This document shows, piece by piece, positions 7,828 to 17,020 of a stretch of DNA of 64,000 nucleotides. Below the pieces are notes generated by a model. That model had not been told where the DNA came from and did not search any database. It worked only from the letters and a program-made list of their open reading frames with translations. Positions within the stretch are counted from its first letter, which is position 1. Every line of letters starts with the position of its first letter. Source of the DNA: Sphingobacteriaceae bacterium (GTDB lineage: Bacteria > Bacteroidota > Bacteroidia > Sphingobacteriales > Sphingobacteriaceae); contig JAGIAD010000001.1 in assembly GCA_017745075.1 (NCBI GenBank), positions 248,001 through 312,000 on the forward strand. Reading direction: 5' to 3'. The position numbers were made by a program, and so were the translations under genes.

Positions 7828-9180
7828 TTATTTTTCCAAAGCAGCAGCCAGTTCAGGCAGATCAAAACCTGCGTAATTACCGGAGCTCATCATTAAAAGG
7901 TTTGTATCTTTATAATTTAAACTGAGCAGGTAACTTTTCAACTTTGCTGCATCATTAAAAAATTTCAGTTTTGGATTCGCAAAAGCCTGTTGAACATCAT
8001 CTTCTGAAAAAGGTTCCATACGTTTCTGTTCGAAGGATTTAATATCGATAAATACAATGGCTTCGTCTGCCTTATCCATTGCACCTGCGTATTCTTTCAG
8101 AAAATCTTTATTCAAACTGCTAAAAGTATGCAGTTCGATACAGGCAACCAGTTTACGGTTGGCAAACTGTGCTTTAACTGCACCGATAGTTGCCTTTAGC
8201 TTTGAAGGCGAATGCGCAAAATCCTTATAAACATTGGTCGATTCATCGGCCGCAATAACTTCTAAACGCTTAGCAGCCCCGGTAAAAGAAGCAATGGCTG
8301 TATTAAATTCATTTTCCGGGATATTTAACTGGGCACATACCAATTTGGCTGCATTCAGGTTCATCAGGTTATGATCGCCAAAAATCTTTAACGCTGTTTG
8401 TTCCGGCAGCAGATAAGTTATTCCGTTCCTGATTTCGTGCTCAGGGATCGTATAACCGATTTTATTTACATCGGCTTTTGATGATGTTACAATCTCATTT
8501 AAATCTGCATCTGCTTTACAATAAATCAGAGTTCCATTAGCTTCAATGGTATCAATAAACTTATCGAACTGCAGGGTATAATCAGCATAAGTTGGAAACA
8601 CATTGATGTGATCCCACGCAATACCGCTAATTACGGCTACATTGGCTTTATACAGGTGAAATTTAGGCCTTCTATCAATCGGTGAAGACAAATATTCATC
8701 GCCCTCGATAATCATAACAGGTGCTTCTTCTGTAACTTTTACCATGGTTTCAAAACCAGCCAGTTGTGCACCAACAAGATAATCGAAATCACGTTTATAA
8801 TAATTCAGTACATGCAAAATCATGCTGGTAATGGTTGTTTTACCATGACTACCACCAATCACTACCCGAAGTTTATTTTTGCTCTGCTCGTAAATATATT
8901 CAGGGTAGGAATAGATTTTAACACCTAATTCCTGTGCTTTCAATAATTCAGGATTATCAATCCGGGCATGCATGCCTAAAATTACAGCGTCTAAATCTTT
9001 GGATATACGGTTTTCATCCCAGCCCATTTCAACCGGTAATAAACCATACTTATCCAAACGTGATTTTGCAGGCTCGAAAATTACATCGTCAGAACCTGAA
9101 ATCTGGTAACCTTTTTTATGTAAGGCGATGGCCAGGTTGTGCATGGCACTCCCGCCGATCGCTATAAAATGTATGCGCAT
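7828..9180 (-). CDS. mpl: Mur ligase family: UDP-N-acetylmuramate--tripeptide ligase (Mpl)
   Basis: A 450-residue Mur ligase that, by homology, attaches recycled L-Ala-gamma-D-Glu-meso-Dap to UDP-MurNAc in cell-wall recycling. The N-terminal nucleotide-fold opens MRIHFIAIGGSAMHNLA, whose G-G-S-A-M-H replaces the MurC G-I-G-G-x-G-M pattern. The ATP loop is GGSHGKTTITSMI, followed by EGDEYLSSPIDRRPKF and DHINVFPTYADY, and the C-terminal domain has KDFAHSPSKLKATI, the Mpl-type DFAHHP variant. A longer frame starts upstream, but ATG 9180 gives the conserved start. Confidence 0.9.
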   Translation of the reverse strand: MRIHFIAIGGSAMHNLAIALHKKGYQISGSDDVIFEPAKSRLDKYGLLPVEMGWDENRISKDLDAVILGMHARIDNPELLKAQELGVKIYSYPEYIYEQSKNKLRVVIGGSHGKTTITSMILHVLNYYKRDFDYLVGAQLAGFETMVKVTEEAPVMIIEGDEYLSSPIDRRPKFHLYKANVAVISGIAWDHINVFPTYADYTLQFDKFIDTIEANGTLIYCKADADLNEIVTSSKADVNKIGYTIPEHEIRNGITYLLPEQTALKIFGDHNLMNLNAAKLVCAQLNIPENEFNTAIASFTGAAKRLEVIAADESTNVYKDFAHSPSKLKATIGAVKAQFANRKLVACIELHTFSSLNKDFLKEYAGAMDKADEAIVFIDIKSFEQKRMEPFSEDDVQQAFANPKLKFFNDAAKLKSYLLSLNYKDTNLLMMSSGNYAGFDLPELAAALEK

Positions 9181-9291
9181 ATTTTTTTGTTTTAGATATG
9201 AGATGTAAGATTTGAGACACAAGACCGAAGAACAGACATCTAAGTTCTTTAGCCTCTCCGCCTTTCACCCTCAACCATCTACCTTTTGACC

Positions 9292-10134
9292 TTACACCTT
9301 TTTCTCAAACTGTGCCGCAACCCAATCGCCATTCTGTTTATGATCAACGTATTTAATACCATATTTAGCGCATTCGGCCGTAATCATTCCCAAATCAGGA
9401 TCAAGATAAAAGCCACTGAAGAAAATTTTGCCTCCGCCTTTTAAAACTTCGGCGTAACGGTGGATCTGATCTAAAAGGATATTCCTGTTGATATTGGCGA
9501 AAATAACATCGTATTCATCATCAGGAATTACTTCTTTACTACCACAAAGGGCTTTTAAATTACCTACATGATTAAGTGCTGCATTTTCTACCGTACTTTC
9601 ATAGCAGATCTCATCATAATCGATGGCTACTAAATTTTTAGCGCCCAGTTTTGCCGCCAGGATGGCTAATATTCCTGTTCCGCAGCCCATATCCAGGATA
9701 TTTTTATCCTTTATATCGGCCGCTAAAATATACTGTATCACCATCGTGGTGGTTTGATGGTGACCAGTGCCAAAAGCCATTTTCGGATCGATCACGATCT
9801 CATAGGGATATGATGGCTGTGGTTCGTGAAAGGTTGCCCTTACATAACACACATCATCAATAATCAGCGGACTGAAGTTTTTTTCCCATTCTGCATTCCA
9901 GTTTTCATCGGCAACATCTTCTAAGGTGTAATCTGTTGCAAATTCTTCGCTGTAATTGGTCAGTAGTTCTTTTAATTCCTGCTCGTTAAAATTATCCCTG
10001 ATCACAAAGGCTGTAAAGCCTCCTTCACTATCTTCGAAAGTATCGAAGCCTAAATCGGCAAGGTCACTGATAAGCAGGTCTTGCTGATAATCTTCGATAC
10101 CTTTGAAAGTAAATATTGCTTTAATGTATTGCAT
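9292..10134 (-). CDS. prmA: Ribosomal protein L11 methyltransferase
   Basis: A 280-residue SAM-dependent methyltransferase that trimethylates lysines of ribosomal protein L11. The N-terminal substrate-recognition domain (residues 1-100) is followed by the family signature PKMAFGTGHHQTT, motif I ILDMGCGTGILAI, the acidic motif VAIDYDE, and FANINRNIL, the Bacteroidota form of the NILA catalytic-loop motif. Length matches the family. The stop of tpiA is immediately upstream (the prmA start is the base before the tpiA stop codon), so they share an mRNA. Confidence 0.96.
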   Translation of the reverse strand: MQYIKAIFTFKGIEDYQQDLLISDLADLGFDTFEDSEGGFTAFVIRDNFNEQELKELLTNYSEEFATDYTLEDVADENWNAEWEKNFSPLIIDDVCYVRATFHEPQPSYPYEIVIDPKMAFGTGHHQTTTMVIQYILAADIKDKNILDMGCGTGILAILAAKLGAKNLVAIDYDEICYESTVENAALNHVGNLKALCGSKEVIPDDEYDVIFANINRNILLDQIHRYAEVLKGGGKIFFSGFYLDPDLGMITAECAKYGIKYVDHKQNGDWVAAQFEKKV

Positions 10135-10896
10135 TTAGCTGTTTAATGCTTTGATAATATCTGTAAAATCGCGTGATTTTAACGATGCGCCACCTATGAG
10201 GCCACCATCAATATCTTTCTGAGAGAATAAACTTGCCGCATTGCCCGGGTTACAGCTACCGCCATATAAAATAGTAGTATCATCAGCCACATTGAAACCA
10301 TAGTTTGCTTCAATTTCACTGCGGATAAAAGCGTGAATATCCTGTGCCTGCTCTGGTGTGGCGGTTAAACCTGTTCCGATAGCCCAAACTGGCTCGTAAG
10401 CGATTACTATTTTCCTGAAATCTTCTTCTGTTAAGCTGAAAAGGCCTTCTACCAATTGTTTTTTCAACACTTCGTAGTAGCTACCATTGTTGCGTTCATC
10501 CAAAGTTTCGCCAATACAGAAGATTGGAGTTAATCCATGCGCCAAAGCAGTTTTAGTTTTTATAGCCAATAATTCATCACTTTCTGCAAAATACTGCCTG
10601 CGTTCTGAGTGACCTAAAATCACATATTCTGCACCAACTGATTTTACCATTTTAGCAGAAGTTTCGCCGGTGTAAGCGCCACTTTCTTTATCGCTGATGT
10701 TTTGAGCGCCAATTTTAACATCGTTACCCCCCAATTTTGCCAAGCTGTTTAAATGAATAAATGGCGAGCAAATAATGGCCAACTGATCGCCTTTACGCTC
10801 ATCTTTAACCATATTTACGATTTCGCTGAACAACGAAACACCCTCGTTGTAATCTAAGTTCATTTTCCAGTTACCGGCAACAATCTTTTTTCTCAT
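10135..10896 (-). CDS. tpiA: Triose-phosphate isomerase
   Basis: A 253-residue TIM barrel that interconverts dihydroxyacetone phosphate and glyceraldehyde 3-phosphate. The catalytic residues are all present: Asn9/Lys11 in AGNWKMN, His96 in ILGHSERR, Glu168 in AYEPVWAIGTG, and the phosphate loop ILYGGSCNPGNA. It lies directly upstream of prmA with no gap, an arrangement I regard as common in Bacteroidota. Nothing is unusual. Confidence 0.98.
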   Translation of the reverse strand: MRKKIVAGNWKMNLDYNEGVSLFSEIVNMVKDERKGDQLAIICSPFIHLNSLAKLGGNDVKIGAQNISDKESGAYTGETSAKMVKSVGAEYVILGHSERRQYFAESDELLAIKTKTALAHGLTPIFCIGETLDERNNGSYYEVLKKQLVEGLFSLTEEDFRKIVIAYEPVWAIGTGLTATPEQAQDIHAFIRSEIEANYGFNVADDTTILYGGSCNPGNAASLFSQKDIDGGLIGGASLKSRDFTDIIKALNS

Positions 10897-10945
10897 TTTG
10901 TATTATTTAATGCTTGGATGATCTTTTTCAAGATCAGGTTTTATA

Positions 10946-12112
10946 TTAAAATCGCCTATACGATTCAGTTAATTCAAATACTTTGGTCAGGATGTTTTTT
11001 TCAACTTCATTAAAGGGCACATCTTTTCTTGCAAATACCTTTTCAGTTGTTTCGAACATTTTATGCAATTTATAGGTATCGAAACCGGCAGCACCACCCC
11101 AGCTAAAATCGGTGATATGATGTGGCGGAAAACCGGCACCAAAAACATTAGATCCAACACCTACTACACTACCAGTGTTAAACATGGTATTGATACCACT
11201 TTTGGCATGATCGGCCATAATTAAGCCGCAAAACTGCAGATTGGTATTGCGCATTTTTCCGCTTTCGTAATCGTAAAGTTTTACTTCGGCATAGTTGTTT
11301 TTTAAATTCGAGTTGTTGGTATCGGCACCGATATTGCACCACTCGCCCATTACCGAATTACCCAAATAACCTTCGTGGCCTTTAGCTGAGTTTCCCCAGA
11401 TTACGGCATTATTAATTTCGCCACCGGCACGGCTGTTCGGGCCAATAGTAGTGCCCGAGTATATTTTAGCCCCCATTTTTACAGATGAATTTTCGCAAAG
11501 TGCAAAAGATCCCCTTATCAACGATCCCTCCCATACTTCGGCATTTTTACCGATGTAAATCGGACCATAACCACTATTGAGCACACAGCATTCTACTTTG
11601 GCACCCTCTTCGAGAAAAATATCATCGCCGAGCAATTGGTTGGTGCTACTGATGTTTGCAGAAGTACGGCCATGAGTCAATAATTTAAAATCCTTTCTGA
11701 TTTCAGCAGGATTATTTCCGAAGATATTTTCCGGATAAACGATGTGTACAAAATCGCCTGGGTATTCAATCTGTTTTAGCGACTTAACAGTTTCAAGATT
11801 ATGCTGATCGGCAGCATAAGCAATAACAATATCTTTCTTATAAAGTGCTTCGCCGGTTTTAAGCTTAGAAACGGCATTAAGCAAAACTTCATCCGGGCAA
11901 ACAGAACCATTTATAAATAAACCGGCGTTAGGTTTTGGTGCAAATTTTATGGAAAGGTAATCCTGGGTACAAAAACCAAAATCGGCATTTAAATACTTAC
12001 CCCATTTTTCGGCAATAGTTAAAATACCTACACGCAGATCGGCTACTGGCCTGGTAAAAGTAAGCGGACGGAGCGATGTCCAGCTGGCATCATCAAAAAG
12101 ATTGATTGTCAT
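10946..12112 (-). CDS. GlmU-like putative sugar nucleotidyltransferase
   Basis: A 388-residue protein. It opens INLFDDASWTSLRPLTFTRP, which replaces the normal nucleotidyltransferase start of GlmU, as in the alternative bacterial GlmU family. The C-terminal half is a left-handed beta helix with hexapeptide repeats (PIYIGKNAEVWEGSLIRG, GAKIYSGTTIGPNSRAGGEI, NSVMGEWCNIGADTNNSN). It is probably involved in UDP-sugar supply for envelope synthesis, though its substrate is not established by sequence. The upstream GTG-or-ATG extension in frame is low-complexity (FLFLLL), so ATG 12112 is chosen. It is 49 bp upstream of tpiA, probably the same operon. Confidence 0.85.
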   Translation of the reverse strand: MTINLFDDASWTSLRPLTFTRPVADLRVGILTIAEKWGKYLNADFGFCTQDYLSIKFAPKPNAGLFINGSVCPDEVLLNAVSKLKTGEALYKKDIVIAYAADQHNLETVKSLKQIEYPGDFVHIVYPENIFGNNPAEIRKDFKLLTHGRTSANISSTNQLLGDDIFLEEGAKVECCVLNSGYGPIYIGKNAEVWEGSLIRGSFALCENSSVKMGAKIYSGTTIGPNSRAGGEINNAVIWGNSAKGHEGYLGNSVMGEWCNIGADTNNSNLKNNYAEVKLYDYESGKMRNTNLQFCGLIMADHAKSGINTMFNTGSVVGVGSNVFGAGFPPHHITDFSWGGAAGFDTYKLHKMFETTEKVFARKDVPFNEVEKNILTKVFELTESYRRF

Positions 12113-12184
12113 AAGTAGCAAAAATAAAAAAAGTCCCGATGCTTTTGGCAAAGGGACTTCAAAAAATGCTTTTTACAGCTTAAA

Positions 12185-12433
12185 TTATTTCTTAGCGTAA
12201 CGGTTTTTAAATTTATCGATACGTCCTGCAGTATCAACCAATTTCATTTTACCAGTATAAAAAGGGTGTGAAGTGTGAGAAATCTCTAATTTATAAAGAG
12301 GATACTCATTACCATCTTCCCATTTAATTGTTTCTTTAGTATCTACGCAAGATTTTGTTAAAAAAGCATACTCGTTAGACATATCTTTAAAAACAACTGG
12401 TCTGTAGTTTGTTGGGTGCAAATCTTTTTTCAT
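12185..12433 (-). CDS. rpmE2: 50S ribosomal protein L31, type B
   Basis: An 82-residue L31 of the long type B class: [20 protein letters not shown] start, [14 protein letters not shown], and [11 protein letters not shown] before the basic tail. The CxxC zinc ligands of type A are absent (a single Cys), so this is the zinc-independent form. The in-frame start 66 bp upstream is not conserved-looking, and ATG 12433 gives the standard N terminus. Confidence 0.97.
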   Translation of the reverse strand: MKKDLHPTNYRPVVFKDMSNEYAFLTKSCVDTKETIKWEDGNEYPLYKLEISHTSHPFYTGKMKLVDTAGRIDKFKNRYAKK

Positions 12434-12709
12434 TTGAATATTATTTTTAGTTATTTGTGTGAAAGCATCAAGAACGTTTTTGCAATTTGCTGGCAACAAC
12501 GCTTATGACATTTCCTATTAGTCTTTTCTACCTCTATTTTAGAGGATGCAAATATCTTAATTTTATTTTTGATTTACAAGCCTAAATAAAGTTTTTTAAA
12601 TTATATAGTTTTTAACCCTTCTACTGTCAAAAAGATCTTAAAAACATCTGCCTGCAAATCAAACTTTTTTGAACTTAATATTGTTTTTTAAATATTTAAA
12701 AAATATATG

Positions 12710-12717
12710 TAAATTTG
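12710..12717 (+). promoter_or_regulatory. TAnnTTTG -7 element for the 55-residue protein
   Basis: TAAATTTG ends 4 nt before the ATG at 12722. The rest of the 288-bp spacer from the L31 start is very A+T-rich and holds no other recognisable feature. Confidence 0.5.
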
Positions 12718-12721
12718 AGGT

Positions 12722-12889
12722 ATGAGAAAACATGGCGAATTAGACGGCATTATCCACACCAATAGCAGTGGGAAGCTCTACATTAAAAGTCCCGATTTTT
12801 TTGCACAGCCAAGGATTATCCAAATGGTAAGCTCATTAATGGAATCGAGTATTTTTAAGAAAATAGAGAAAGATAAAAACAAGAAATAG
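12722..12889 (+). CDS. Small hypothetical protein (55 aa)
   Basis: A short frame starting MRKHGELDGIIHTNSSGKLY and ending in a basic tail (FKKIEKDKNKK). No domain is recognised. Support comes from the -7 box directly before its ATG, normal codon use, and its position 8 bp upstream of the next gene, with which it should be cotranscribed. The function is unknown. Confidence 0.55.
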   Translation: MRKHGELDGIIHTNSSGKLYIKSPDFFAQPRIIQMVSSLMESSIFKKIEKDKNKK

Positions 12890-12897
12890 CCTTATAG

Positions 12898-13587
12898 ATG
12901 CCTTTTAACCTACTTTTGTTCCCTCTTGTAGGCGGCTACTATATTCTAATCAGGTTCAGGTACCTGCGGTATGTGCAATACCGGCTCGAAAGTCAGCGTA
13001 TATTATTAAATTCAGCTTTTGCTGGCATTCTTTTACTCGGTGCTTGCTTTTTATTACGAACAATCCTGATTGCCATCTGGCCTGAAACCATCGTACACTT
13101 CAGCAAATTACTTCCCATCCATACACCTTATTTCGGCACCACCAGCATGTCGTTATTTGTTGCTGTAATTGCAACAGAAATTGCCAACCTGTTTATCGAC
13201 AGGCTAAAAGCCATTAAAAGAGCCATATCTACTTCCGGAAATGAATTTGAATTATTATTAAGCTCATCTTTTTTTGATGCCCATCTTTTACAATTTACCA
13301 TGGACAGCGGAAAATTCTATATCGGCTGGGTAAAAGAACTGCCTAAACCCTTCACCACAAGTTATATCCGCATTACACCTGCCTTTAGTGGCTATCGCAA
13401 GGCCGACGATAAGGAACTGGTTTTTACTACCCAGTATTTAACGGTTTATGCCAGCTATATTGAAGATGGTTCTGTTGCCAATACCGATGAATTGAAAACA
13501 GATCTTGTATTAAAGGCCGACAAAATCAACTCTGTTTCATTTTTTGATATGGACATGTATAACCGCTTTAATCCTTCGCAGGAATAA
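12898..13587 (+). CDS. Hypothetical membrane protein (229 aa)
   Basis: The N-terminal half carries about three hydrophobic segments (residues 1-18, 37-58 and 77-96, the last being TTSMSLFVAVIATEIANLFI). The C-terminal half is a soluble domain (about 110-229) with a beta-rich run: TMDSGKFYIGWVKELPKPF, YIRITPAFSGYR, VLKADKINSVSFFDMDMYN. This layout recalls small membrane-anchored proteins of the DUF6338 kind, but I cannot assign it. It follows the 55-residue gene by 8 bp. It has no partner of known function. Confidence 0.7.
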   Translation: MPFNLLLFPLVGGYYILIRFRYLRYVQYRLESQRILLNSAFAGILLLGACFLLRTILIAIWPETIVHFSKLLPIHTPYFGTTSMSLFVAVIATEIANLFIDRLKAIKRAISTSGNEFELLLSSSFFDAHLLQFTMDSGKFYIGWVKELPKPFTTSYIRITPAFSGYRKADDKELVFTTQYLTVYASYIEDGSVANTDELKTDLVLKADKINSVSFFDMDMYNRFNPSQE

Positions 13588-13597
13588 ACAGATTAAA

Positions 13598-13882
13598 CTA
13601 ATCTTTCTTCGGACTATATTTTGCCCAGGTTTCTATTTTGGCTTTCTGGCGGGCAATGTACGCATCGGCAATTACTTCTGCAGAACTTGAGCCTTCTACT
13701 GTTTCCAGCAACTTCTTTAATTTATACTGATCTACATCAGCTTTATATAAAATCTGGATCAACTTAGGAAAATCATTATCAATAAGGTAGGCAAATGCAT
13801 CGACCATCACTTCCCGTAACTGGCTCTCGGAAAGGTTTTCGGCTACATCGAAATCTTTACTGATGATCTTGATTAATGACAT
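13598..13882 (-). CDS. Small hypothetical protein (94 aa)
   Basis: A 94-residue soluble, mostly helical protein (LSESQLREVMVDAFAYLIDN, DQYKLKKLLETVEG, EVIADAYIARQKAKIETWAK). No known motif is recognised. It converges with the membrane-protein gene, whose stop is 10 bp away. Good coding character, function unknown. Confidence 0.65.
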   Translation of the reverse strand: MSLIKIISKDFDVAENLSESQLREVMVDAFAYLIDNDFPKLIQILYKADVDQYKLKKLLETVEGSSSAEVIADAYIARQKAKIETWAKYSPKKD

Positions 13883-14096
13883 GGAATAGAATTTTTATGA
13901 TTATTGGATTTTAAGATCAGGATTATTAGAATATGATTAATTAATACTGGATTCAGGCAATCTGCACTCCCCTAAGAACCACAACCCTAAATTAAATAAA
14001 CCTGATAAAAGCGGCAGCTCCCGATTCTTCATCGGGACTATAGTGGTTAGCAGGACTGCAGATGCGATGAAAAACGAAACCTTTCGTTTTCAAAAG

Positions 14097-14117
14097 ACCC
14101 TGAAATAAATTCAGGGT
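14097..14117. repeat. Short dispersed palindrome (accctgaa-type)
   Basis: A perfect 8-bp inverted repeat ACCCTGAA / TTCAGGGT with a 5-nt loop. The same sequence pair is embedded in the longer repeats at 17021-17193 and 21459-21623, so this is probably a minimal member of that family. It lies just after the epimerase stop. Confidence 0.6.
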
Positions 14118-14127
14118 GACGCACGAA

Positions 14128-14535
14128 TTAAATCCATTTAATCTCCTGGCAGATTTCGATCAGCACGCCATTGGTATCTTTTGGATGTACGAAACACACC
14201 ATTTTATTATCGGCTCCTTTTTTGGGCGACTCGCTAAGCAATACAAAACCTTCCTGGTGAAGTCTTTCCATTTCGGCCAGGATATCATCAACCAGGAAAG
14301 CGATATGGTGAATCCCCTCTCCTTTTTTTTCGATAAATTTAGCAATTGCGCTATCAGGGGCGGTAGCCTGAAGCAGCTCGACCTTATTTTCGCCTGTTTT
14401 AAAAAAAGCGGTGTTTACCGATTCGGATGCAACCTGTTCCGTTTTATAACAATCGGTATTGAGCAGTTTCTGATAAATTTCTATAGAACTGTTAAGGTCT
14501 TTTACCGCGATACCGATGTGTTCTATCTTATTCAT
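14128..14535 (-). CDS. mce: Methylmalonyl-CoA epimerase
   Basis: A 135-residue VOC-fold protein that interconverts (R)- and (S)-methylmalonyl-CoA in propionate/succinate metabolism. The paired beta-alpha-beta-beta-beta modules contain the metal ligands: His6 in KIEHIGIAVKDL, the HHIAFLVDD His pair and the terminal VLIEICQE Glu. Length is typical. The mutase genes are not nearby. Antisense frames on the plus strand are shadows. Confidence 0.93.
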   Translation of the reverse strand: MNKIEHIGIAVKDLNSSIEIYQKLLNTDCYKTEQVASESVNTAFFKTGENKVELLQATAPDSAIAKFIEKKGEGIHHIAFLVDDILAEMERLHQEGFVLLSESPKKGADNKMVCFVHPKDTNGVLIEICQEIKWI

Positions 14536-14602
14536 AGATTATAAGGTTATGTGAATGTAAAAATGCGGCTTTTATCTATAAGCTCATAGCTATTATTTAT
14601 AA

Positions 14603-14630
14603 TTGTTAAATAAGTTTTTTCGTATCTTTG
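14603..14630 (+). promoter_or_regulatory. Bacteroidota-type promoter of iscS
   Basis: A TTG at 14603-14605 and TATCTTTG at 14623-14630 are separated by 17 bp, within the known TTG-N17-23-TAnnTTTG pattern. The element ends 22 nt before the iscS ATG. Confidence 0.7.
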
Positions 14631-14652
14631 TGATATAATTAACAGAATAGAG

Positions 14653-15864
14653 ATGAAACAGCCGATATATTTAGATAATAATGCTACAACACCGTTAGAT
14701 CCACGTGTGCTGGAAGCAATGCTACCTTACTTTACTGAAAAATTTGGAAACGCCGCAAGCCGTAACCATGCCTTTGGATGGGTGGCTGAAGAAGGTGTAG
14801 ATTATGCACGTGAGCAGGTAGCCAAATTGATCGGCTGTACTGAAAAAGAAATTATTTTTACATCAGGTGCAACCGAAGCCGATAACCTGGCTATTAAAGG
14901 TGTATTTGAAATGTACAAAGATAAAGGTAACCACATCATTACTGCGGTTACTGAACATAAAGCCGTTTTAGACACCTGCAAACACCTTGAAAAAGTTGGT
15001 GCCCGTGTAACCTATTTAGGGGTTAAAGAAGATGGTTTGATTGATTTAGCTGAATTGGAAGCTGCCATGACACCTGAAACCATTTTGGTTTCTATTATGT
15101 ATGGCAATAACGAAATCGGTGTAATACAACCGGTTAAAGAAATTTCGGCCATTGCCCATAAACATGGTGCTTTATTTATGACCGACGCTACGCAGGCAGT
15201 TGGAAAAATCCCTGTTGATGTAAATGCAGATGGTATTGATTTAATGGCATTTTCGGCACATAAAATGTATGGTCCGAAAGGTGTTGGTGCACTTTATGTA
15301 CGCCGTAAAAACCCAAGGGTTAAAGTTACTGCACAAATGGATGGCGGTGGTCATGAACGCGGTATGCGCTCGGGTACTTTAAATGTTCCTGGTATAGTTG
15401 GTTTGGGTAAAGCCTGCGAGTTGTGCCGTTTAGAAATGGAAAGCGAATCGATCCGTTTAGCTGCTTTACGCGATAAACTGGAATCGAGCCTGAGTGAACT
15501 GGAAGAGAGTTATGTAAATGGTAATACACAACACCGTTTACCGCATGTAGCCAATATCTCTTTCAAATATGTTGAAGGTGAAGGCTTAATGATGGCAATG
15601 AGCGATTTAGCAGTATCGTCAGGTTCTGCCTGTACATCTGCTTCATTAGAGCCATCATATGTATTAAAAAGCTTAGGTTTATCTGATGATTTAGCACATT
15701 CTTCTATCCGTTACGGATTGGGAAGATTTACTACAGAAGCAGAGATCGACCAGGCAATCGAAGTAACCAAAAAAGCAGTTAACCACTTAAGAGAACTTTC
15801 TCCGCTTTGGGAAATGTTTAAAGAAGGAATCGACCTGAGCAAAATTGAGTGGGCAGAGCACTAA
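14653..15864 (+). CDS. iscS: Cysteine desulfurase IscS
   Basis: A 403-residue PLP enzyme that takes sulfur from cysteine for Fe-S cluster assembly. The PLP lysine is Lys204 ([11 protein letters not shown]), His102 stacks over the cofactor ([10 protein letters not shown]), and the catalytic loop cysteine is Cys327 in [10 protein letters not shown], the class I spacing of IscS. Length matches IscS. It is followed by iscU and an A-type scaffold gene in one direction, a compact ISC cluster. Confidence 0.97.
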   Translation: MKQPIYLDNNATTPLDPRVLEAMLPYFTEKFGNAASRNHAFGWVAEEGVDYAREQVAKLIGCTEKEIIFTSGATEADNLAIKGVFEMYKDKGNHIITAVTEHKAVLDTCKHLEKVGARVTYLGVKEDGLIDLAELEAAMTPETILVSIMYGNNEIGVIQPVKEISAIAHKHGALFMTDATQAVGKIPVDVNADGIDLMAFSAHKMYGPKGVGALYVRRKNPRVKVTAQMDGGGHERGMRSGTLNVPGIVGLGKACELCRLEMESESIRLAALRDKLESSLSELEESYVNGNTQHRLPHVANISFKYVEGEGLMMAMSDLAVSSGSACTSASLEPSYVLKSLGLSDDLAHSSIRYGLGRFTTEAEIDQAIEVTKKAVNHLRELSPLWEMFKEGIDLSKIEWAEH

Positions 15865-15985
15865 GAAAGGTAGAGGGCTGGGAAGCTTAAGGTAGAAGGT
15901 TAATCACCAAAAGCCTTACGCAAATCGCCAAACTGATAATTAATAAATAAAATTATCTCCGAAAGGAGACTTAAGAAATAAAATC

Positions 15986-16399
15986 ATGGCATATTCAGAA
16001 AAAGTAATTGATCATTACAATAACCCACGTAACGTAGGTACTTTAAATAAAGACAGCAAATTTGTGGGTACAGGCTTAGTTGGTGCACCTGAGTGCGGCG
16101 ACGTAATGCGCTTACAGATTGAAGTTGGAGAAGATAACGTAATTACCGATGCCAAATTTAAAACATTTGGTTGCGGTTCTGCTATTGCTTCTTCTTCTTT
16201 AGCTACAGAATGGTTAAAAGGAAAAACAATTGATGAGGCTTTAGCTATCGATAACATGGATATTGTTGAAGAACTGGCTTTACCTCCTGTAAAAATCCAC
16301 TGCTCAGTACTGGCAGAGGATGCAATTAAATCTGCGATTAACGATTACCGTGTTAAAAATGGCTTAGAAGCTATTGCACTAGAAAAATCGCACCATTAA
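15986..16399 (+). CDS. iscU: Fe-S cluster assembly scaffold IscU
   Basis: A 137-residue scaffold protein. The three cluster cysteines are Cys37 (GAPECGDV, with Asp39), Cys63 (FGCGSAIASS) and Cys106 (KIHCSVLAEDAI). The chaperone-binding motif LPPVK is intact at residues 99-103, which normally recruits HscA, though no hscA/hscB gene is in this window. The 121-bp gap from iscS contains a short purine-rich spacer and no terminator. Confidence 0.96.
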   Translation: MAYSEKVIDHYNNPRNVGTLNKDSKFVGTGLVGAPECGDVMRLQIEVGEDNVITDAKFKTFGCGSAIASSSLATEWLKGKTIDEALAIDNMDIVEELALPPVKIHCSVLAEDAIKSAINDYRVKNGLEAIALEKSHH

Positions 16400-16483
16400 T
16401 AATAAATAATAAGTATTTAGTATCAAGTATCGAGATAATGATTCGATTTTTATCTTGATACTCGATACTCAAATCCTGATACT

Positions 16484-16810
16484 ATGATTACGATAACAGA
16501 TAAAGCAAAAGAAAAAATCGCTCACTTAATGCAGGATTCGGAAATGGGATCTGATTACTTTTTACGCGTTTCAGTAAAAGGTGGCGGTTGTTCGGGCTTA
16601 TCATATAATTTAGATTTTGATAACGAAGAGCAAAAGGGCGATCAGTTTTTTGAAGATAAGGGAATCAAAATTGCTTTAGACATGAAATCATTCCTTTATC
16701 TGGCCGGCACTGAATTAGATTTCACCGACGGTTTAAACGGAAAAGGGTTCAATTTTGTAAACCCTAACGCCAGTCGTACCTGCGGTTGCGGCGAAAGTTT
16801 CTCAGTTTAA
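16484..16810 (+). CDS. iscA: A-type iron-sulfur carrier protein (IscA/ErpA/SufA family)
   Basis: A 108-residue HesB-fold protein with the three conserved cysteines: Cys36 in KGGGCSGLSY, and Cys100/Cys102 in the C-terminal TCGCGESFSV. It carries and delivers Fe-S clusters after assembly on IscU. Which A-type subgroup it belongs to cannot be told, and iscA is chosen from operon position. An imperfect 17-bp inverted repeat (AGTATCAAGTATCGAGA type) lies in the gap after iscU and could attenuate or stabilise this part of the mRNA. Confidence 0.92.
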   Translation: MITITDKAKEKIAHLMQDSEMGSDYFLRVSVKGGGCSGLSYNLDFDNEEQKGDQFFEDKGIKIALDMKSFLYLAGTELDFTDGLNGKGFNFVNPNASRTCGCGESFSV

Positions 16811-16831
16811 TCGGATCGAACTAATTTTTAT

Positions 16832-16862
16832 AAAAAGGTTTCATTTAATGGAACCTTTTTTG
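16832..16862 (+). terminator. Intrinsic terminator of the isc operon
   Basis: AAAAAGGTTTCATT pairs with AATGGAACCTTTTT (one G-T wobble) and ends in TTTTTT, 21 bp after the iscA stop. The rest of the 573-bp gap up to 17384 holds the repeat at 17021-17193 and no gene. Confidence 0.85.
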
Positions 16863-17020
16863 TGTTTCTGGAGGTTTGTGTTTGCAAGCTAGCATCTATT
16901 TTCCCGCAGATATTCGCAGATTTTAAACCCGCAGATTAGCTGCTTTTTTATATAGATTAACCAATATCCAATCAATAATATACCTTTAAATATTTACAGT
17001 ATATATTCTAACCTCTTGGT

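Noticed and set aside
14116..14544. A 142-codon plus-strand frame
   Set aside because: It is antisense to methylmalonyl-CoA epimerase, whose family motifs are complete.
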